Shown: piece by piece, positions 9,145 through 21,362 of the stretch
How the letters are laid out: the number at the start of each line of letters is the position of its first letter
Position numbering within the stretch: the first letter of the stretch is position 1
DNA from: Zea mays
Taxonomy: Eukaryota; Streptophyta; Magnoliopsida; Poales; Poaceae
Direction: 5' to 3'
Length of the DNA: 64,000 bases
Assembly (NCBI RefSeq): GCF_902167145.1
Contig: NC_050098.1
Location: forward strand, 16,512,501 to 16,576,500
Notes under the pieces: generated by a model
What the model was told of the DNA's origin: nothing
Seen by the model: the letters and a program-made list of their open reading frames with translations, nothing else
Database searches by the model: none
Made by a program: the position numbers and the translations under genes

Positions 9145-11820
9145 TGTCACACCCGGTTTTAGAAGGCAAACCGAATGCGAACCATGTACGTGCCAGGATC
9201 AGTTATTCACGTACACAGCAGTTACATAACATGGACATCATCACACAGTGCTCAAAATAGTATTAAAAGGGAAATAATAGTCGATTACATCATACGTCTG
9301 AGACGTCCATATAGTTCTTACAATAAATCAAAGTGCGGAAAAGAAACGTAGATAACGCGGCCTTCACAGGCAGCCGACTGGGGGTTGCCGCTAACCCACA
9401 CCTAGAACTCGTCGTAATCTTGGAACTCCTGGAAGTCTCCTTCCACAGCTTCATCTTTGCCTGAGCAGTGGTTGCAATGCTGACAACCTGGGGGGGGGGG
9501 GGGTTTGGTGTGTAGAGCAAGGGTGAGTACACATCAACATACTCAGCAAGTATCCTGTTTGGCTGTAGTGGACTAGCTTTATGTGGGGGTAAGTCAAGCA
9601 GTTGCTTTTAGTTGGTCAGATTATTATTTACTAGTAGAAAGCCAAGTTTTAGCATTTACCCAAGTTATTAACCCGATGTACCCTTTCCAAACGGAAAGAA
9701 TACCACTTACCAGCACCATAGTCATAACCAAAACCATCAATCTCATAACCACCTGTACCACAATGTCTCTGATCAAGTACCACTAATCACTGGAGCTCCC
9801 TTGGCCGCTCATAACCGCGAGCACGGCTGATATATCAGTTTCATAACACTCTGCAGAGGTTGTGCACTTTACCCACAAGCCGTGATTCCCTCTTGCCTCG
9901 GGCCGATCAAACCCTTAAACACTACCAAGGTGAATAGGTAGGGTTTCACTACGTAGCCTTTACAAAGATTCCCCGGGGCTGTAGCCACCCGTTAGGTTTC
10001 CTAAATGCACCGCACTCCTCCCCAAGGGGCGAACCCAAACTTGGCAGAGCGAGCCGCATACACCGAGCCCCATTGACGGCACGACGGCTAAGTGAACTAC
10101 ACCCCGGATCCTCTAATTATTCAGCTAAGGGCACCCCATTCCACCCTCATGGTTGCACTGTTTTCCCGGGCGGTCATCCATAGAACAGGTCCTTACGGAG
10201 AGGCACTCGAGAAACCGCTCGAGCCCCCTTGAAGGTCACAAGTACAACATCATAATAAGAGAAGGGAAAACAGCGTATCATAGATAACCACATCATGTTC
10301 ATTGATTAGAGTTGAGCAATAGCATAAAGCTAAACAGTAATAATCCAACCCAAATAGGTAAACAAGGACATGGATAACAAAAGCTAGTCAATCCTTAGGT
10401 ATAAAGGTGTAATGCGGGAGGTGAATTAAATAATGAATAGGACAGAGATAGGTCAAAGGACACTTGCCTCCACCACCCGACTGCTGCTCAGGGGCTTCTC
10501 CTGCGAATTCCTCGGGCTCTTCGACTGGGTCGTTCTCTATGCGAGCGCAAACATACATACATCCATCCACATTTAATACAAAAGAACAGTACACCATACA
10601 AGGGAACAAATAAAGTGAGTATGCATCAAGTATGACATTCGATATCGCATTTGTTATGGTTAGAAAGAAACGGGAAAGGGTCTCGCAGGGGGTTAAATCT
10701 TATGCACTAACGATCAATTACAATTGGTTCTTAACAAAAGACTTCTGTTACATACACTAGTGGGAACCTAATCATTTTAAGTTGATCAACATCGCACGAG
10801 ATAAACAATTAACTACATGAATCAATTAGCATAACGGAATTTTAAATTAAACTTCCTATTTCAATGGCATATGAACAACGATTAGCCTACTTAAAATAAA
10901 ATAGCTATGATCACAGAAAGTAAATAAAATAAAATAAAAAATAAATAAAAAAATAAATAAAAAAAAAGGGGGGGGGGCGGTTGAACCGGCCCTAGGGGCG
11001 GTTGAACCGGCGGCCAGGCGAGCGCGCGGGGGGGGGTCGGGCTGGCCAGGCGGCCGAGCCGGCCAAACGGCCAGGCGAGCGCGCAGCCAAGGCGGCCAGG
11101 GGGCGCGCCGGCGGGGGGCACGGCCGGGGGCTGGCCGAGCCGGCCAGGGCGCGGCCGGGCGGGGCGGGCCGAGCCGGCCATGGCGGCGGCCAAGGCGCCG
11201 AGCGGCAAGGGGAAAGGGGAGGGGGGAAATGGGGAAGGGAGGAGAGGGGAGGGGGCTCACCGGCGATGGGGACGGGGCGGGGCGGGGCGGCCGAGCGGGG
11301 CGGCCGATCGGCGACGGGGAGGGGCGGCGCTAGGGCAGGGGGTAGGGGCGGCGGCGGCTTAGGGTGAGGGAGAGAAAATGAGAGAAAATGAGAGGGAGGG
11401 AGAAAGAATTTGGGGAAAAAGGGGAGGGGGGCGGTTGGGCCTTTTGGGCCCAAGGGGGCGCCAGGGGCGGCTGGGCCGGCCGGGGTCGGCCCACGGCGTG
11501 GGAGAGAGAGACAAAGAGGAGAGAGAAAGAGAGAGAAAAAGAAAGAAAAGATCTTCTCCTCATTTTCGAAATCCGATCTTTTTACATGAATGCATTTGCA
11601 CTTTCAAAGCAATCAAAAGAAATGCAAGGTTCGGCATGGTGCATCAAACAACATAAAGTATTTAGGGTTTTTCTTACACGGGAAATCCAAACCGAATCCC
11701 GCTAGAACTTTGGAAAAGGTCAAGGTGTAGCGAGGGCAAAAAGAAAAAGAAAAGGTAACGCCCGAATTTTGGCGAGTAAAGAAAAGAAAAAAATTCAACT
11801 GCAAAATTCGGGGCGTTACA
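9145..11820 (-). repeat. 3' LTR of chromovirus E
   Basis: Plus strand begins TGTCACACCCGG and ends GGGGCGTTACA, giving TG...CA ends on the minus strand too (TGTAACGCCCCG...GGTGTGACA). It contains a homopolymer G tract at about 9491, an A-rich tract about 10920-10967 and a very G-rich block 10968-11470. ORFs seen in this repeat arise from low-complexity G/C sequence and are not genes. Confidence 0.93.
10968..11470 (+). repeat. G-rich low-complexity block in LTR E with quadruplex potential
   Basis: Dense runs of three to ten G on the plus strand with CGGCC motifs. The same block in the other LTR (19908-20420) differs mainly by G-run length. Since the element is on the minus strand, its RNA would be C-rich here and the template DNA G-rich. 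Confidence 0.8.
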
Positions 11821-11838
11821 AACCTATCCCCCTTAAAA
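11821..11838 (-). other. Polypurine tract of chromovirus E
   Basis: Minus strand reads TTTAAGGGGGATAGGTT directly before the 3' LTR start TGTAACGCC, the expected plus-strand priming site. Confidence 0.75.
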
Positions 11839-11856
11839 GAATCTCGCCCTCGAGAT

Positions 11857-14800
11857 TCAGGGCTGGCTAGCAAAGAGCTCTGGGTACTTAGCCATCAGAT
11901 CATCTTCACGCTCCCAGGTTGCTTCTTCCTCAGAGTGGTGATTCCATCTGACTTTGCACATCCTGATGGTCTTCCTTCGGGTGACTCTGTCTGCAATCTC
12001 AAGGATCTGAGCTGGCTTCTCAACATAGGTCAAGTCCTCCTGGACCTCAAGACCTTCCACTGGCAACTGCTCTTCTGGCACACGCAAGCACTTCTTCAAC
12101 TGAGACACATGAAAGACATCATGCACAGCAGACAAATTCTCTGGCAAACTGAGCTGATAGGCCACTTCTCCACGCTTTGAGAGGATCTGGTACGGACCAA
12201 TGTAGCGGGGTGCTAGCTTGCCTTTCACTCCGAATCTTCTGACTCCTCTGATCGGTGACACTTTCAGATAGACAAAGTCTCCGACTTCGAAACTCAGCTC
12301 TCTTCTTCTTGTGTCTGCATAGCTTCGCTGCCTCGATTGCGCTATCTTCAGATTCTCTCGAACCATCTTGACGTTCTCTTCGGCTTCGAGCAAAATGTCT
12401 GGCCCAAACACTTGCTTTTCTCCAGGCTGATCCCATTGCAACGGAGTTCTACAACTCCTTCCATAGAGCGCCTGAAATGGTGACATCTTCAAACTGGCCT
12501 GATAACTGTTGTTATAGGAAAACTCTGCATAAGGCAATCGCTTATCCCATCCGGACTGATCTTGCAACGCACAGGCTCTCAACATGTCTTCGAGAATTTG
12601 ATTGGTCCTTTCGGTCTGGCCATCTGTCTGCGGATGATAAGCTGAACTGAAATTCAGATGCGTGCCCAAGGCTTCATGCAACTGCTGCCAGAAATGAGAG
12701 GTGAACTGCGTTCCTCTATCTGACACTATCTTCTTTGGCACACCATGAAGACAAACGATCCGAGACATGTACAACTCTGCCAATACTGCACTGTTGTAAT
12801 TGGTCTTGACAGGTATGAAGTGGGCTGACTTGGTCAAACGGTCCACTACTACCCAAATGGAATTGTAGCCGGCTCGAGTGCGAGGCAATCCGACTATGAA
12901 ATCCATACCAATTTCATCCCATTTCCACTGAGGGATCTGCAACGGTTGCAACAATCCAGCAGGTCTCTGGTGCTCTGCCTTAATTCTTCGGCAACTATCG
13001 CACATAGCCACATGCTCTGCGATTTCTCTCTTCATTCCGTACCACCAGAATTTCTTTTTCAGATCCTGATACATCTTCTCACTGCCAGGGTGAATCGAAT
13101 AGGCTGTCTCATGAGCTTCCTTAAGAATCAACTCCCGAATAGACTGGACATTGGGAACACACAAGCGGTCTTTGAACCATATCACGCCTTCTGCATCTTC
13201 TCGAAAATCTTTGCCTTTACCATCTAGAATCAGTCGCCGGATCTCACTGATCTTTTCATCATTCTTCTGCGCTTCTTTGATTTCGCGCTCCAAGGTAGGT
13301 TCCAATTCAACTGTGACTCCTCGCGAATTGTTCAGAAATCCGAGACTCAACCTGTCAAACTCCTTGGCCAACTCATAAGGCATCGGACGAGCGACCATCA
13401 GATTGACTTGACTCTTTCTGCTCAAAGCATCTGCCACTACGTTTGCTTTGCCTGGATGGTAATGAATCTCCAACTCATAGTCTTTGATCAACTCTAACCA
13501 TCTTCGTTGCCTCATGTTCAACTCTGACTGAGTGAATATGTACTTCAGACTCTTGTGGTCTGTGTAAACATCGCATTTCTGTCCATACAGATAGTGCCTC
13601 CATGTCTTCAGTGCGTGAACCACTGCTGCCAACTCTAGATCATGGATTGGGTAGTTCTTCTCATGAACCTTCAGCTGTCGGGACGAGTAAGCCACAACTC
13701 TTCCCTCTTGCATCAATACGCATCCCAAACCTGTGTAACAAGCATCACAATACACCGAGAAGGGCTTGTGCACATCAGGCAAGACTAGGACAGGCGCTGT
13801 AGTCAACTTCTCTTTCAGCGCTTCAAAGGCCTCTTGGCATTTCTGGGTCCACTTGAACTCAACCTTGTTGCCTAGCAACGCTGTCATTGGCTTCGCAATT
13901 TTCGAAAACCCTTCAATGAATCGCCGATAATATCCGGCCATTCCAATGAAACTCTTGATTCCTCTAGCATCTGTTGGCGCTTTCCAGTTCAGAATGTCTG
14001 CCACTTTCTTCGGATCCACAGCCAATCCTTCCTTGTTGATTATATGACCCAAGAACAGGACTTCGCTGATCCAGAACTCACACTTGCTCAACTTTGCGTA
14101 CAACTGGTGCTCTCGCAATCTCTGCAACACCATCCTCAAATGTTCTGCGTGCTCTTCTTCGCTTTGAGAATAAACCAGAATGTCATCAATGAATACCACC
14201 ACAAACTTATCAAGGTAATCCATGAATACATTGTTCATCAAGTTCATAAAGAATGCGGGCGCATTGGTCAAACCAAAAGACATCACTGTGAACTCATACA
14301 ACCCATACTTGGAAATGAATGCCGTCTTCGGAATGTCCGAAGGTCGGATCCTGAGCTGATGATAACCTGACCTCAGATCAATCTTGGAGAACACACTGGC
14401 TCCTCTCAACTGGTCGAACAGATCTTCAATCCTGGGCAAGGGATACTTGTTCTTGATCGTGACCTCATTCAAAGCTCGGTAATCGATACACATCCTCTTG
14501 GTACCATCTTTCTTCTCCACAAATAGGACAGGGGCGGCCCAAGGCGAGGTGCTTGGCCGGATGTAACCTTTCTCTGACAGCTCATCAATTTGCTTCTTAA
14601 GTTCATCCAACTCTGGTCCGGATATTCTGTAAGCTCTCTTAAAGATGGGGGCGGTTCCGGGAAAAAGCTCTATAGCAAACTCAACTTTCCGCTCTGGTGG
14701 CATACCCGGTAAGTCCTTTGGAAACACATCCGGGAACTCAGACACTACCTTGATACTCTCAATTGGGTCTGCTTCACTGCTATCAACGGCCATCTGATAA

Positions 14801-16416
14801 CAACTTCCTTTCTTTGGCTCAGGCGGGACTAACTCGGTCACCACTTCCTCTCCTAGTGGGGACACCAACTTGATGGTCCTTTTATTACAACTGACAACTG
14901 CCTGATACTTATCTAGCCAATTCATCCCTAGGATGACATCTATTCCCTGAGTACCCATTACTATAAGGTTGGCGGGAAACGCTATCCCCCTTATTTCCAC
15001 ACTTATATTCAAACAAATGCTATCGGCTCGAATTCTACCACCGGCTGAGTCAATTTGAATGGGGGTTGACATGGTAGTAATCGGAAGATTATGTGCTTCT
15101 ACCCATGATGCAGTAATGAAAGAATGCGTTGCTCCAGTATCAAATAACACTTCTGCAATATGGGAGTCGACTGGGAACATACCTACTATCATGTCGGTGG
15201 TCTCCTGAACTGCTTCAGCTTCCAAGTGGTTCAGCCTTCCATGATTATAGCGCTGTTGAGGGCGGTTGCCTACTCCAGGCTGAGACACATTCTGCTTTGC
15301 TTGGGCATTGGGGCCTGACTGCTGCTGGGCTGCCTTCTTCGGACATTGCATCACCCAGTGGCCTTGCTCTCCACAGTGGAAACACGCCCTGTTTCCAACC
15401 TGAGCTGGTGCTGCCTGACTGTTCTGCTGGTTTGCTGGGGCAGGAAGACGAGGTGCCTGCTGATTCTGCCTTTGAAACTGACCTCCTGACTGGTTGCTCT
15501 GACGGTTCTGGTACTGATGCTGAGGATACTGCCTTTGGAACTGCTGATGCTGCTGAGGTGGACGCTGGTTCTGCCTGAACTGCTGAGGTTGATTGCCTGA
15601 AAAACGAGGGCGGCTGCTGCTTCCAGGCTGCGGTCCACTGATCTTGCGCTTACGGTCTTCCATCTCCTTGCGCTTTCTCTCCGTCATGATTGCTCTGTCA
15701 ATCAGGTGCTGGAATGTCGGGAAGGTGTGATTCATCAGCTGATACTGCAGAGGGTCAACCAAGCCTCTCAGGAAACGGTACTGTCGCTTGGCGTCGGTGT
15801 TGACATCCTCAGGAGCATAGCGAGACAATTGCAGAAACCTGTCTCGATACTCACTGACAGATGATGACCCTTGCTTAAGGGCCAGGAACTCCTCCTTCTT
15901 CACTGTCATCAGACCTGCAGGCACGTGGTACTGACGAAAGCTACCTCTGAATTCTTCCCAGGTGATGGTGTCGGGGTTGGCATGGGTGGCGAGGTAAGAC
16001 TCCCACCATGACTGGGCTGCTCCTCTCAACAGACGGGGACCATACAAGACTTTCTCCCTGTCATCACACTGAGCGGTATGCAACTCCCGCTCCACAGTGC
16101 GCAGCCAATCTTCAGCATCCATGGGGTCAGAAGAGTGAGCGAACGTTGGTGGATGACCTCTCATGAATTCAGCACGCTTGTCTCTGGGCATCTGAGGCAT
16201 CTGAGGCTGAGGTGGTGCTTGCTGCTGCTGCTGCTGCTGCTGAATGGCGGCCAGAGTCTGACCGATGGCCTGAACTGCCTGAGTCTGCATCAGAAACATC
16301 TGCTCAATCGACATCGGGGGCGGGGGCGGCAGCTGCTGCTGCTGGGGCACCTCATCTTGCTGACCGGCTCGCTCCTGCTGAGCACGCCTTCCTCCTCTGC
16401 GCCTGTTCTCTGACAT
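11857..16416 (-). CDS. Gag-Pol polyprotein of chromovirus E with chromodomain
   Basis: Single open frame of 1519 codons from ATG 16416. The frame stays open upstream to 16674, but that extension looks like leader. Order: gag with retrotransposon-gag region ([19 protein letters not shown]), Gln/Pro-rich linker, zinc knuckle [14 protein letters not shown] (about 15388-15347), aspartic protease FDTGATHSF (about 15147-15121), RT with FIDDILVYS (about 14193-14167), RNase H ([17 protein letters not shown]), and integrase with HHCC finger. The integrase also shows [20 protein letters not shown] and [13 protein letters not shown] for the D,D,E core. A C-terminal chromodomain follows ([16 protein letters not shown]). 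The chromodomain is thought to guide insertion to heterochromatin. No lesion found. The ATG directly follows CTGCAG, a possible splice acceptor. Confidence 0.95.
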   Translation of the reverse strand: MSENRRRGGRRAQQERAGQQDEVPQQQQLPPPPPMSIEQMFLMQTQAVQAIGQTLAAIQQQQQQQQAPPQPQMPQMPRDKRAEFMRGHPPTFAHSSDPMDAEDWLRTVERELHTAQCDDREKVLYGPRLLRGAAQSWWESYLATHANPDTITWEEFRGSFRQYHVPAGLMTVKKEEFLALKQGSSSVSEYRDRFLQLSRYAPEDVNTDAKRQYRFLRGLVDPLQYQLMNHTFPTFQHLIDRAIMTERKRKEMEDRKRKISGPQPGSSSRPRFSGNQPQQFRQNQRPPQQHQQFQRQYPQHQYQNRQSNQSGGQFQRQNQQAPRLPAPANQQNSQAAPAQVGNRACFHCGEQGHWVMQCPKKAAQQQSGPNAQAKQNVSQPGVGNRPQQRYNHGRLNHLEAEAVQETTDMIVGMFPVDSHIAEVLFDTGATHSFITASWVEAHNLPITTMSTPIQIDSAGGRIRADSICLNISVEIRGIAFPANLIVMGTQGIDVILGMNWLDKYQAVVSCNKRTIKLVSPLGEEVVTELVPPEPKKGSCYQMAVDSSEADPIESIKVVSEFPDVFPKDLPGMPPERKVEFAIELFPGTAPIFKRAYRISGPELDELKKQIDELSEKGYIRPSTSPWAAPVLFVEKKDGTKRMCIDYRALNEVTIKNKYPLPRIEDLFDQLRGASVFSKIDLRSGYHQLRIRPSDIPKTAFISKYGLYEFTVMSFGLTNAPAFFMNLMNNVFMDYLDKFVVVFIDDILVYSQSEEEHAEHLRMVLQRLREHQLYAKLSKCEFWISEVLFLGHIINKEGLAVDPKKVADILNWKAPTDARGIKSFIGMAGYYRRFIEGFSKIAKPMTALLGNKVEFKWTQKCQEAFEALKEKLTTAPVLVLPDVHKPFSVYCDACYTGLGCVLMQEGRVVAYSSRQLKVHEKNYPIHDLELAAVVHALKTWRHYLYGQKCDVYTDHKSLKYIFTQSELNMRQRRWLELIKDYELEIHYHPGKANVVADALSRKSQVNLMVARPMPYELAKEFDRLSLGFLNNSRGVTVELEPTLEREIKEAQKNDEKISEIRRLILDGKGKDFREDAEGVIWFKDRLCVPNVQSIRELILKEAHETAYSIHPGSEKMYQDLKKKFWWYGMKREIAEHVAMCDSCRRIKAEHQRPAGLLQPLQIPQWKWDEIGMDFIVGLPRTRAGYNSIWVVVDRLTKSAHFIPVKTNYNSAVLAELYMSRIVCLHGVPKKIVSDRGTQFTSHFWQQLHEALGTHLNFSSAYHPQTDGQTERTNQILEDMLRACALQDQSGWDKRLPYAEFSYNNSYQASLKMSPFQALYGRSCRTPLQWDQPGEKQVFGPDILLEAEENVKMVRENLKIAQSRQRSYADTRRRELSFEVGDFVYLKVSPIRGVRRFGVKGKLAPRYIGPYQILSKRGEVAYQLSLPENLSAVHDVFHVSQLKKCLRVPEEQLPVEGLEVQEDLTYVEKPAQILEIADRVTRRKTIRMCKVRWNHHSEEEATWEREDDLMAKYPELFASQP

Positions 16417-16823
16417 CTGCAGAATGCGACCACACATCAGAACTGATCTGGCAAATCTTGCAGCATAAGAAAAGAGAATAGAATTCTTCAACAGCACTGA
16501 ACAGATGAGCATCTTCACTGATCTCCAACACAGACCACACAGCTTCTCAGATAAAGAGGAAAGTGGAATAAAAGGTTTCCCAACTATATAACTAACTTTA
16601 TTAACATAGTAGGTGAACCAAAATGCAGGGGATACCCACACTCTGGTAACAATCATTACAAAGATCCAAACCAAACATAGTTCATCATGACAAACATAAA
16701 TGCACAGGATATAGCAAACTACCCTGTCTAACTAAGACTAACTAAGACTGAGACTAACGCTAAGACTGAAGCTTCTATGTATATATATATTTCGTATTAA
16801 TTACAAGGTCCAACTCTAACGAT

Positions 16824-17837
16824 CTATGGCTCTAGAGTTATCTTGGTCTTGCAGGCGGGATTGCCATAAGACTGGTGTCCACGCTGAGGTGAGCGGTACG
16901 GGTGCTGAGTCCCAACGGGAGCGGGGGAACCACCATCCAAATGACGACGTTCCGCGCGCTCAGCCCGCAGCAGGGCGATCTCAGCACGAGCCCTACTCAG
17001 CTCGTCTAATGCATGGTCCAGCTCCGTGTTTAGCACGGCGGCTAGGTTGACTGTGCTGCTCAACCTAGGATTGCCCTCACCGACAGGTGAAACAATCAAG
17101 CCTCCTGTGCTGCCAGATGGACGGCGGGGGTAATACTTCAGGTCAAGACTGTCAGCTGCCCCACCGAAAACCGAGCAGTAGTGCGAAAGCGCACGCCGTG
17201 CAGCATCTTGCATGGCTGCTTCAGCTGAGTCCCGTTCAGAGATAGAATAGTGCTCTGAACAGGCCTCCGCACCCTGGAGACTGTCCTTCGGGCAGCGCAC
17301 CAAGCAAGTTGCCTCCCAGCGGTCCGGGTAGACCCCGCGACTGTGCTGGTAGACCACACAGCGATACTCGACGGACCAAGTATGTCGGTCAAATGCCCGA
17401 CGTAGCAGGGTGTCGAGCGCATCGTGGAAGTGGCACCCGCGAGCAGCGTCGCGAGTGATGGGTCGAGCAACCCATCCTTCCGGCTCAGGGTTAGCAGAGA
17501 AGTCGGTGTCGTGGCTCGAGCTGTCGTCGCCATCTCCGTCGTCTGGGTCTCCTCCAGCAGCTACTCCAGAAGCTGGGGCGCCCAGTGGTGGTGCAGGGGG
17601 TGGCTCCAGAGGAAGCACAGGGGAGCAGCTCCTCACAGACTCTATCTCCTGGTGGAGCGAGAAGGAAGAGCTCTGCTGCTCCTGTCGTTGACGCTCCTGC
17701 TCCTCACGCAGGCGGTGGTGTAGTCTCTCCAAGTGGCTGGACTGTCCGGCCACGGAACGGCGAAGCGGACGCTCAGCAAGGCGGGAGGGTAAGAAGGGGA
17801 TGACTGACTTTCGTGCAGTGTGTCTAAGTCGAGCCAT
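16824..17837 (-). CDS. Extra ORF upstream of gag in chromovirus E, unknown function
   Basis: A 337-codon intact ORF in sense orientation between PBS and gag, from ATG 17837 (MARLRHTARKSVIPFLPSRL). Order: basic N terminus, a charged helix near residues 35-70 (HHRLREEQERQRQEQQSS) and a Pro/Ala and acidic stretch. Then comes a compact domain near residues 130-230 containing RCVVYQHSRGVYPDRWEATC and AAMQDAARRALSHYC, followed by a second coiled-coil helix (LDHALDELSRARAEIALLRA). The compact domain recalls a repeat-associated grass domain with a dsRNA-binding-like pattern, but I cannot name it. Canonical chromoviruses have no ORF here; Ogre-type elements do. It ends 407 bp before the gag ATG. Confidence 0.7.
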   Translation of the reverse strand: MARLRHTARKSVIPFLPSRLAERPLRRSVAGQSSHLERLHHRLREEQERQRQEQQSSSFSLHQEIESVRSCSPVLPLEPPPAPPLGAPASGVAAGGDPDDGDGDDSSSHDTDFSANPEPEGWVARPITRDAARGCHFHDALDTLLRRAFDRHTWSVEYRCVVYQHSRGVYPDRWEATCLVRCPKDSLQGAEACSEHYSISERDSAEAAMQDAARRALSHYCSVFGGAADSLDLKYYPRRPSGSTGGLIVSPVGEGNPRLSSTVNLAAVLNTELDHALDELSRARAEIALLRAERAERRHLDGGSPAPVGTQHPYRSPQRGHQSYGNPACKTKITLEP

Positions 17838-18069
17838 CTACAAAAGACATCGCAAGCAAAAGGGTGAGAACAGAATTAATATGACCAGCAAGTAATAAGT
17901 AAATGAAGGATCAGAATGAAACACAATTTTTTAGCAAGGTATAATATATAGTAGAACATAGGTTTGGTCGGTATGACCAACTTTTGAAGGGATATCAAAG
18001 TCAAGGCAGAGACAGAGGTCTATAGTCCTTAGAACGACCATTCTACTCTAGGTTAGCGGTCCTACAGTC

Positions 18070-18087
18070 AGCACGGCTTTGATACCA
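18070..18087 (-). other. Primer-binding site of chromovirus E
   Basis: Minus strand reads TGGTATCAAAGCCGTGC, four bases after the 5' LTR end. It complements the 3' end of plant initiator-Met tRNA, with one mismatch to the usual TGGTATCAGAGC. Confidence 0.85.
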
Positions 18088-18091
18088 CTTA

Positions 18092-20770
18092 TGTCACACC
18101 CGGTTTTAGAAGGCAAACCGAATGCGAACCATGTACGTGCCAGGATCAGTTATTCACGTACACAGCAGTTACATAACATGGACATCATCACACAGTGCTC
18201 AAAATAGTATTAAAAGGGAAATAATAGTCGATTACATCATACGTCTGAGACGTCCATATAGTTCTTACAATAAATCAAAGTGCGGAAAAGAAACGTAGAT
18301 AACGCGGCCTTCACAGGCAGCCGACTGGGGGTTGCCGCTAACCCACACCTAGAACTCGTCGTAATCTTGGAACTCCTGGAAGTCTCCTTCCACAGCTTCA
18401 TCTTCGCCTGAGCAGTGGTTGCAATGCTGACAACCTGGGGGGGTTTGGTGTGTAGAGCAAGGGTGAGTACACATCAACATACTCAGCAAGTATCCTGTTT
18501 GGCTGTAGTGGACTAGCTTTATGTGGGGGTAAGTCAAGCAGTTGCTTTTAGTTGGTCAGATTATTATTTACTAGTAGAAAGCCAAGTTTTAGCATTTACC
18601 CAAGTTATTAACCCGATGTACCCTTTCCAAACGGAAAGAATACCACTTACCAGCACCATAGTCATAACCAAAACCATCAATCTCATAACCACCTGTACCA
18701 CAATGTCTCTGATCAAGTACCACTAATCACTGGAGCTCCCTTGGCCGCTCATAACCGCGAGCACGGCTGATATATCAGTTTCATAACACTCTGCAGAGGT
18801 TGTGCACTTTACCCACAAGCCGTGATTCCCTCTTGCCTCGAGCCGATCAAACCCTTAAACACTACCAAGGTGAATAGGCAGGGTTTCACTACGTAGCCTT
18901 TACAAAGATTCCCCGGGGCTGTAGCCACCCGTTAGGTTTCCTAAATGCACCGCACTCCTCCCCAAGGGGCGAACCCAAACTTGGCAGAGCGAGCCGCATA
19001 CACCGAGCCCCATTGACGGCACGATGGCTAAGTGAACTACACCCCGGATCCTCTAATTATTCAGCTAAGGGCACCCCATTCCACCCTCATGGTTGCACTG
19101 TTTTCCCGGGCGGTCATCCATAGAACAGGTCCTTACGGAGAGGCACTCGAGAAACCGCTCGAGCCCCCTTGAAGGTCACAAGTACAACATCATAATAAGA
19201 GAAGGGAAAACAGCGTATCATAGATAACCACATCATGTTCATTGATTAGAGTTGAGCAATAGCATAAAGCTAAACAGTAATAATCCAACCCAAATAGGTA
19301 AACAAGGACATGGATAACAAAAGCTAGTCAATCCTTAGGTATAAAGGTGTAATGCGGGAGGTGAATTAAATAATGAATAGGACAGAGATAGGTCAAAGGA
19401 CACTTGCCTCCACCACCCGACTGCTGCTCAGGGGCTTCTCCTGCGAATTCCTCGGGCTCTTCGACTGGGTCGTTCTCTATGCGAGCGCAAACATACATAC
19501 ATCCATCCACATTTAATACAAAAGAACAGTACACCATACAAGGGAACAAATAAAGTGAGTATGCATCAAGTATGACATTCGATATCGCATTTGTTATGGT
19601 TAGAAAGAAACGGGAAAGGGTCTCGCAGGGGGTTAAATCTTATGCACTAACGATCAATTACAATTGGTTCTTAACAAAAGACTTCTGTTACATACACTAG
19701 TGGGAACCTAATCATTTTAAGTTGATCAACATCGCACGAGATAAACAATTAACTACATGAATCAATTAGCATAACGGAATTTTAAATTAAACTTCCTATT
19801 TCAATGGCATATGAACAACGATTAGCCTACTTAAAATAAAATAGCTATGATCACAGAAAGTAAATAAAATAAAATAAAAAATAAATAAAAAAAATAAATA
19901 AAAAAAGGGGGGGCGGTTGAACCGGCCCTAGGGGCGGTTGAACCGGCGGCCAGGCGAGCGCGCGGGGGGGGGGGGGGGGGGGTCGGGCTGGCCAGGCGGC
20001 CGAGCCGGCCAAACGGCCAGGCGAGCGCGCAGCCAAGGCGGCCAGGGGGCGCGCCGGCGGGGGGCACGGCCGGGGGCTGGCCGAGCCGGCCAGGGCGCGG
20101 CCGGGCGGGGCGGGCCGAGCCGGCCATGGCGGCGGCCAAGGCGCCGAGCGGCAAGGGGAAAGGGGAGGGGGGGAAATGGGGAAGGGAGGAGAGGGGGAGG
20201 GGGCTCACCGGCGACGGGGACGGGGCGGGGCGGGGCGGCCGAGCGGGGCGGCCGATCGGCGACGGGGAGGGGCGGCGCTAGGGCAGGGGGTAGGGGCGGC
20301 GGCGGCTTAGGGTGAGGGAGAGAAAATGAGAGAAAATGAGAGGGAGGGAGAAAGAATTTGGGGAAAAAGGGGAGGGGGGCGGTTGGGCCTTTTGGGCCCA
20401 AGGGGGGGCGCCAGGGGCGGCTGGGCCGGCCGGGGTCGGCCCACGGCGCGGGAGAGAGAGACAAAGAGGAGAGAGAAAGAGAGAGAAAAAGAAAGAAAAG
20501 ATCTTCTCCTCATTTTCGAAATCCGATCTTTTTACATGAATGCATTTGCACTTTCAAAGCAATCAAAAGAAATGCAAGGTTCGGCATGGTGCATCAAACA
20601 ACATAAAGTATTTAGGGTTTTTCTTACACGGGAAATCCAAACCGAATCCCGCTAGAACTTTGGAAAAGGTCAAGGTGTAGCGAGGGCAAAAAGAAAAAGA
20701 AAAGGTAACGCCCGAATTTTGGCGAGTAAAGAAAAGAAAAAAATTCAACTGCAAAATTCGGGGCGTTACA
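18092..20770 (-). repeat. 5' LTR of chromovirus E
   Basis: 2679 bp, nearly identical to 9145-11820. Differences seen by eye: about six substitutions and changes in G and A run lengths. It carries the promoter for the element's minus-strand transcript; I could not place a clear TATA box. Confidence 0.93.
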
Positions 20771-20775
20771 TATGC

Positions 20776-21362
20776 CTAGATAATTCACCACTAATATTTT
20801 AACTAAAACTAAGCCTAACTCTATAATTGGCATTTTAAATCTGTTGCTTTGTTGCTTCTAGATAATTCACCACTACCATTGACACAACCCTTACAAGGAC
20901 AGGTGAAGATAAAATCCAGAAGAAAAGCATGATCCTCCAAAAGCTTGAAATTACCTGCATTGGATGATACATTATTAGTATCAGATAAAAAGGGCAAAAA
21001 AGGTAAGGTAACCCTGGCAATCTGTTACACTAAGCAACAACATTTCAGAAGTTACCTAAGATCACATAACCTGTTTTTCTTACAAAGTTGTGAGGTAACT
21101 GCCATTTTGATGATTGACTATTTAGCCATAACCTCAAGACCCAACACTGTAACGATCACATAAACATATCATCTAACCCAATGCACAACAATACATTGCT
21201 ATTGAAGAAGGGGCACATAGACTTCTTTGTTGCTACTTAATTTCTCAAAAACTGTGTATTCTAGATCAGTTTGGCTTGCTTATTTTCTGATGAAAAAATG
21301 TTGCAGCTTTGCTTATTCATATATGTTCAAGCATACACACTGCAATCAGAATAGTACAATAC
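20776..21362. other. Helitron interior right of chromovirus E
   Basis: AT-rich, intron-like. A short string AGATAATTCACCACTA occurs at about 20777 and 20858. Nothing I can call as a gene. Confidence 0.45.

Larger units (their letters stand above)
9145..20770 (-). mobile_element. Intact Ty3/gypsy chromovirus E (Tekay/Del-like)
   Basis: Complete LTR retrotransposon on the minus strand, 11.6 kb, flanked by TSD TATGC (9140-9144 and 20771-20775). LTRs are 2676 and 2679 bp and differ by about six substitutions plus homopolymer length changes, by my visual count (about 0.2 percent), so it is recent. Order in the sense direction: 5' LTR, PBS, extra ORF, gag-pol with C-terminal chromodomain, PPT, 3' LTR. 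Intact gag-pol, PBS and PPT make it a potentially autonomous element. Long LTRs and the chromodomain point to the Del/Tekay lineage. Confidence 0.93.

Noticed and set aside
10856..11656. Several overlapping ORFs of 60-153 codons on both strands in the G-rich part of LTR E (and its copy at 19831-20655)
   Set aside because: Low-complexity Pro/Ala/Arg or Gly-rich translations caused by GC composition. They lie inside LTRs and frames change between the two copies by G-run indels.
16417..16674. N-terminal extension of E gag-pol upstream of MSEN
   Set aside because: Cys- and aromatic-rich, unlike gag. The ATG at 16416 matches normal gag starts and lies right after an acceptor-like CTGCAG.
20776..21020. 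Minus-strand frame with a hydrophobic 61-codon ORF
   Set aside because: No splice-bounded exon or known motif; it fits AT-rich intron composition.
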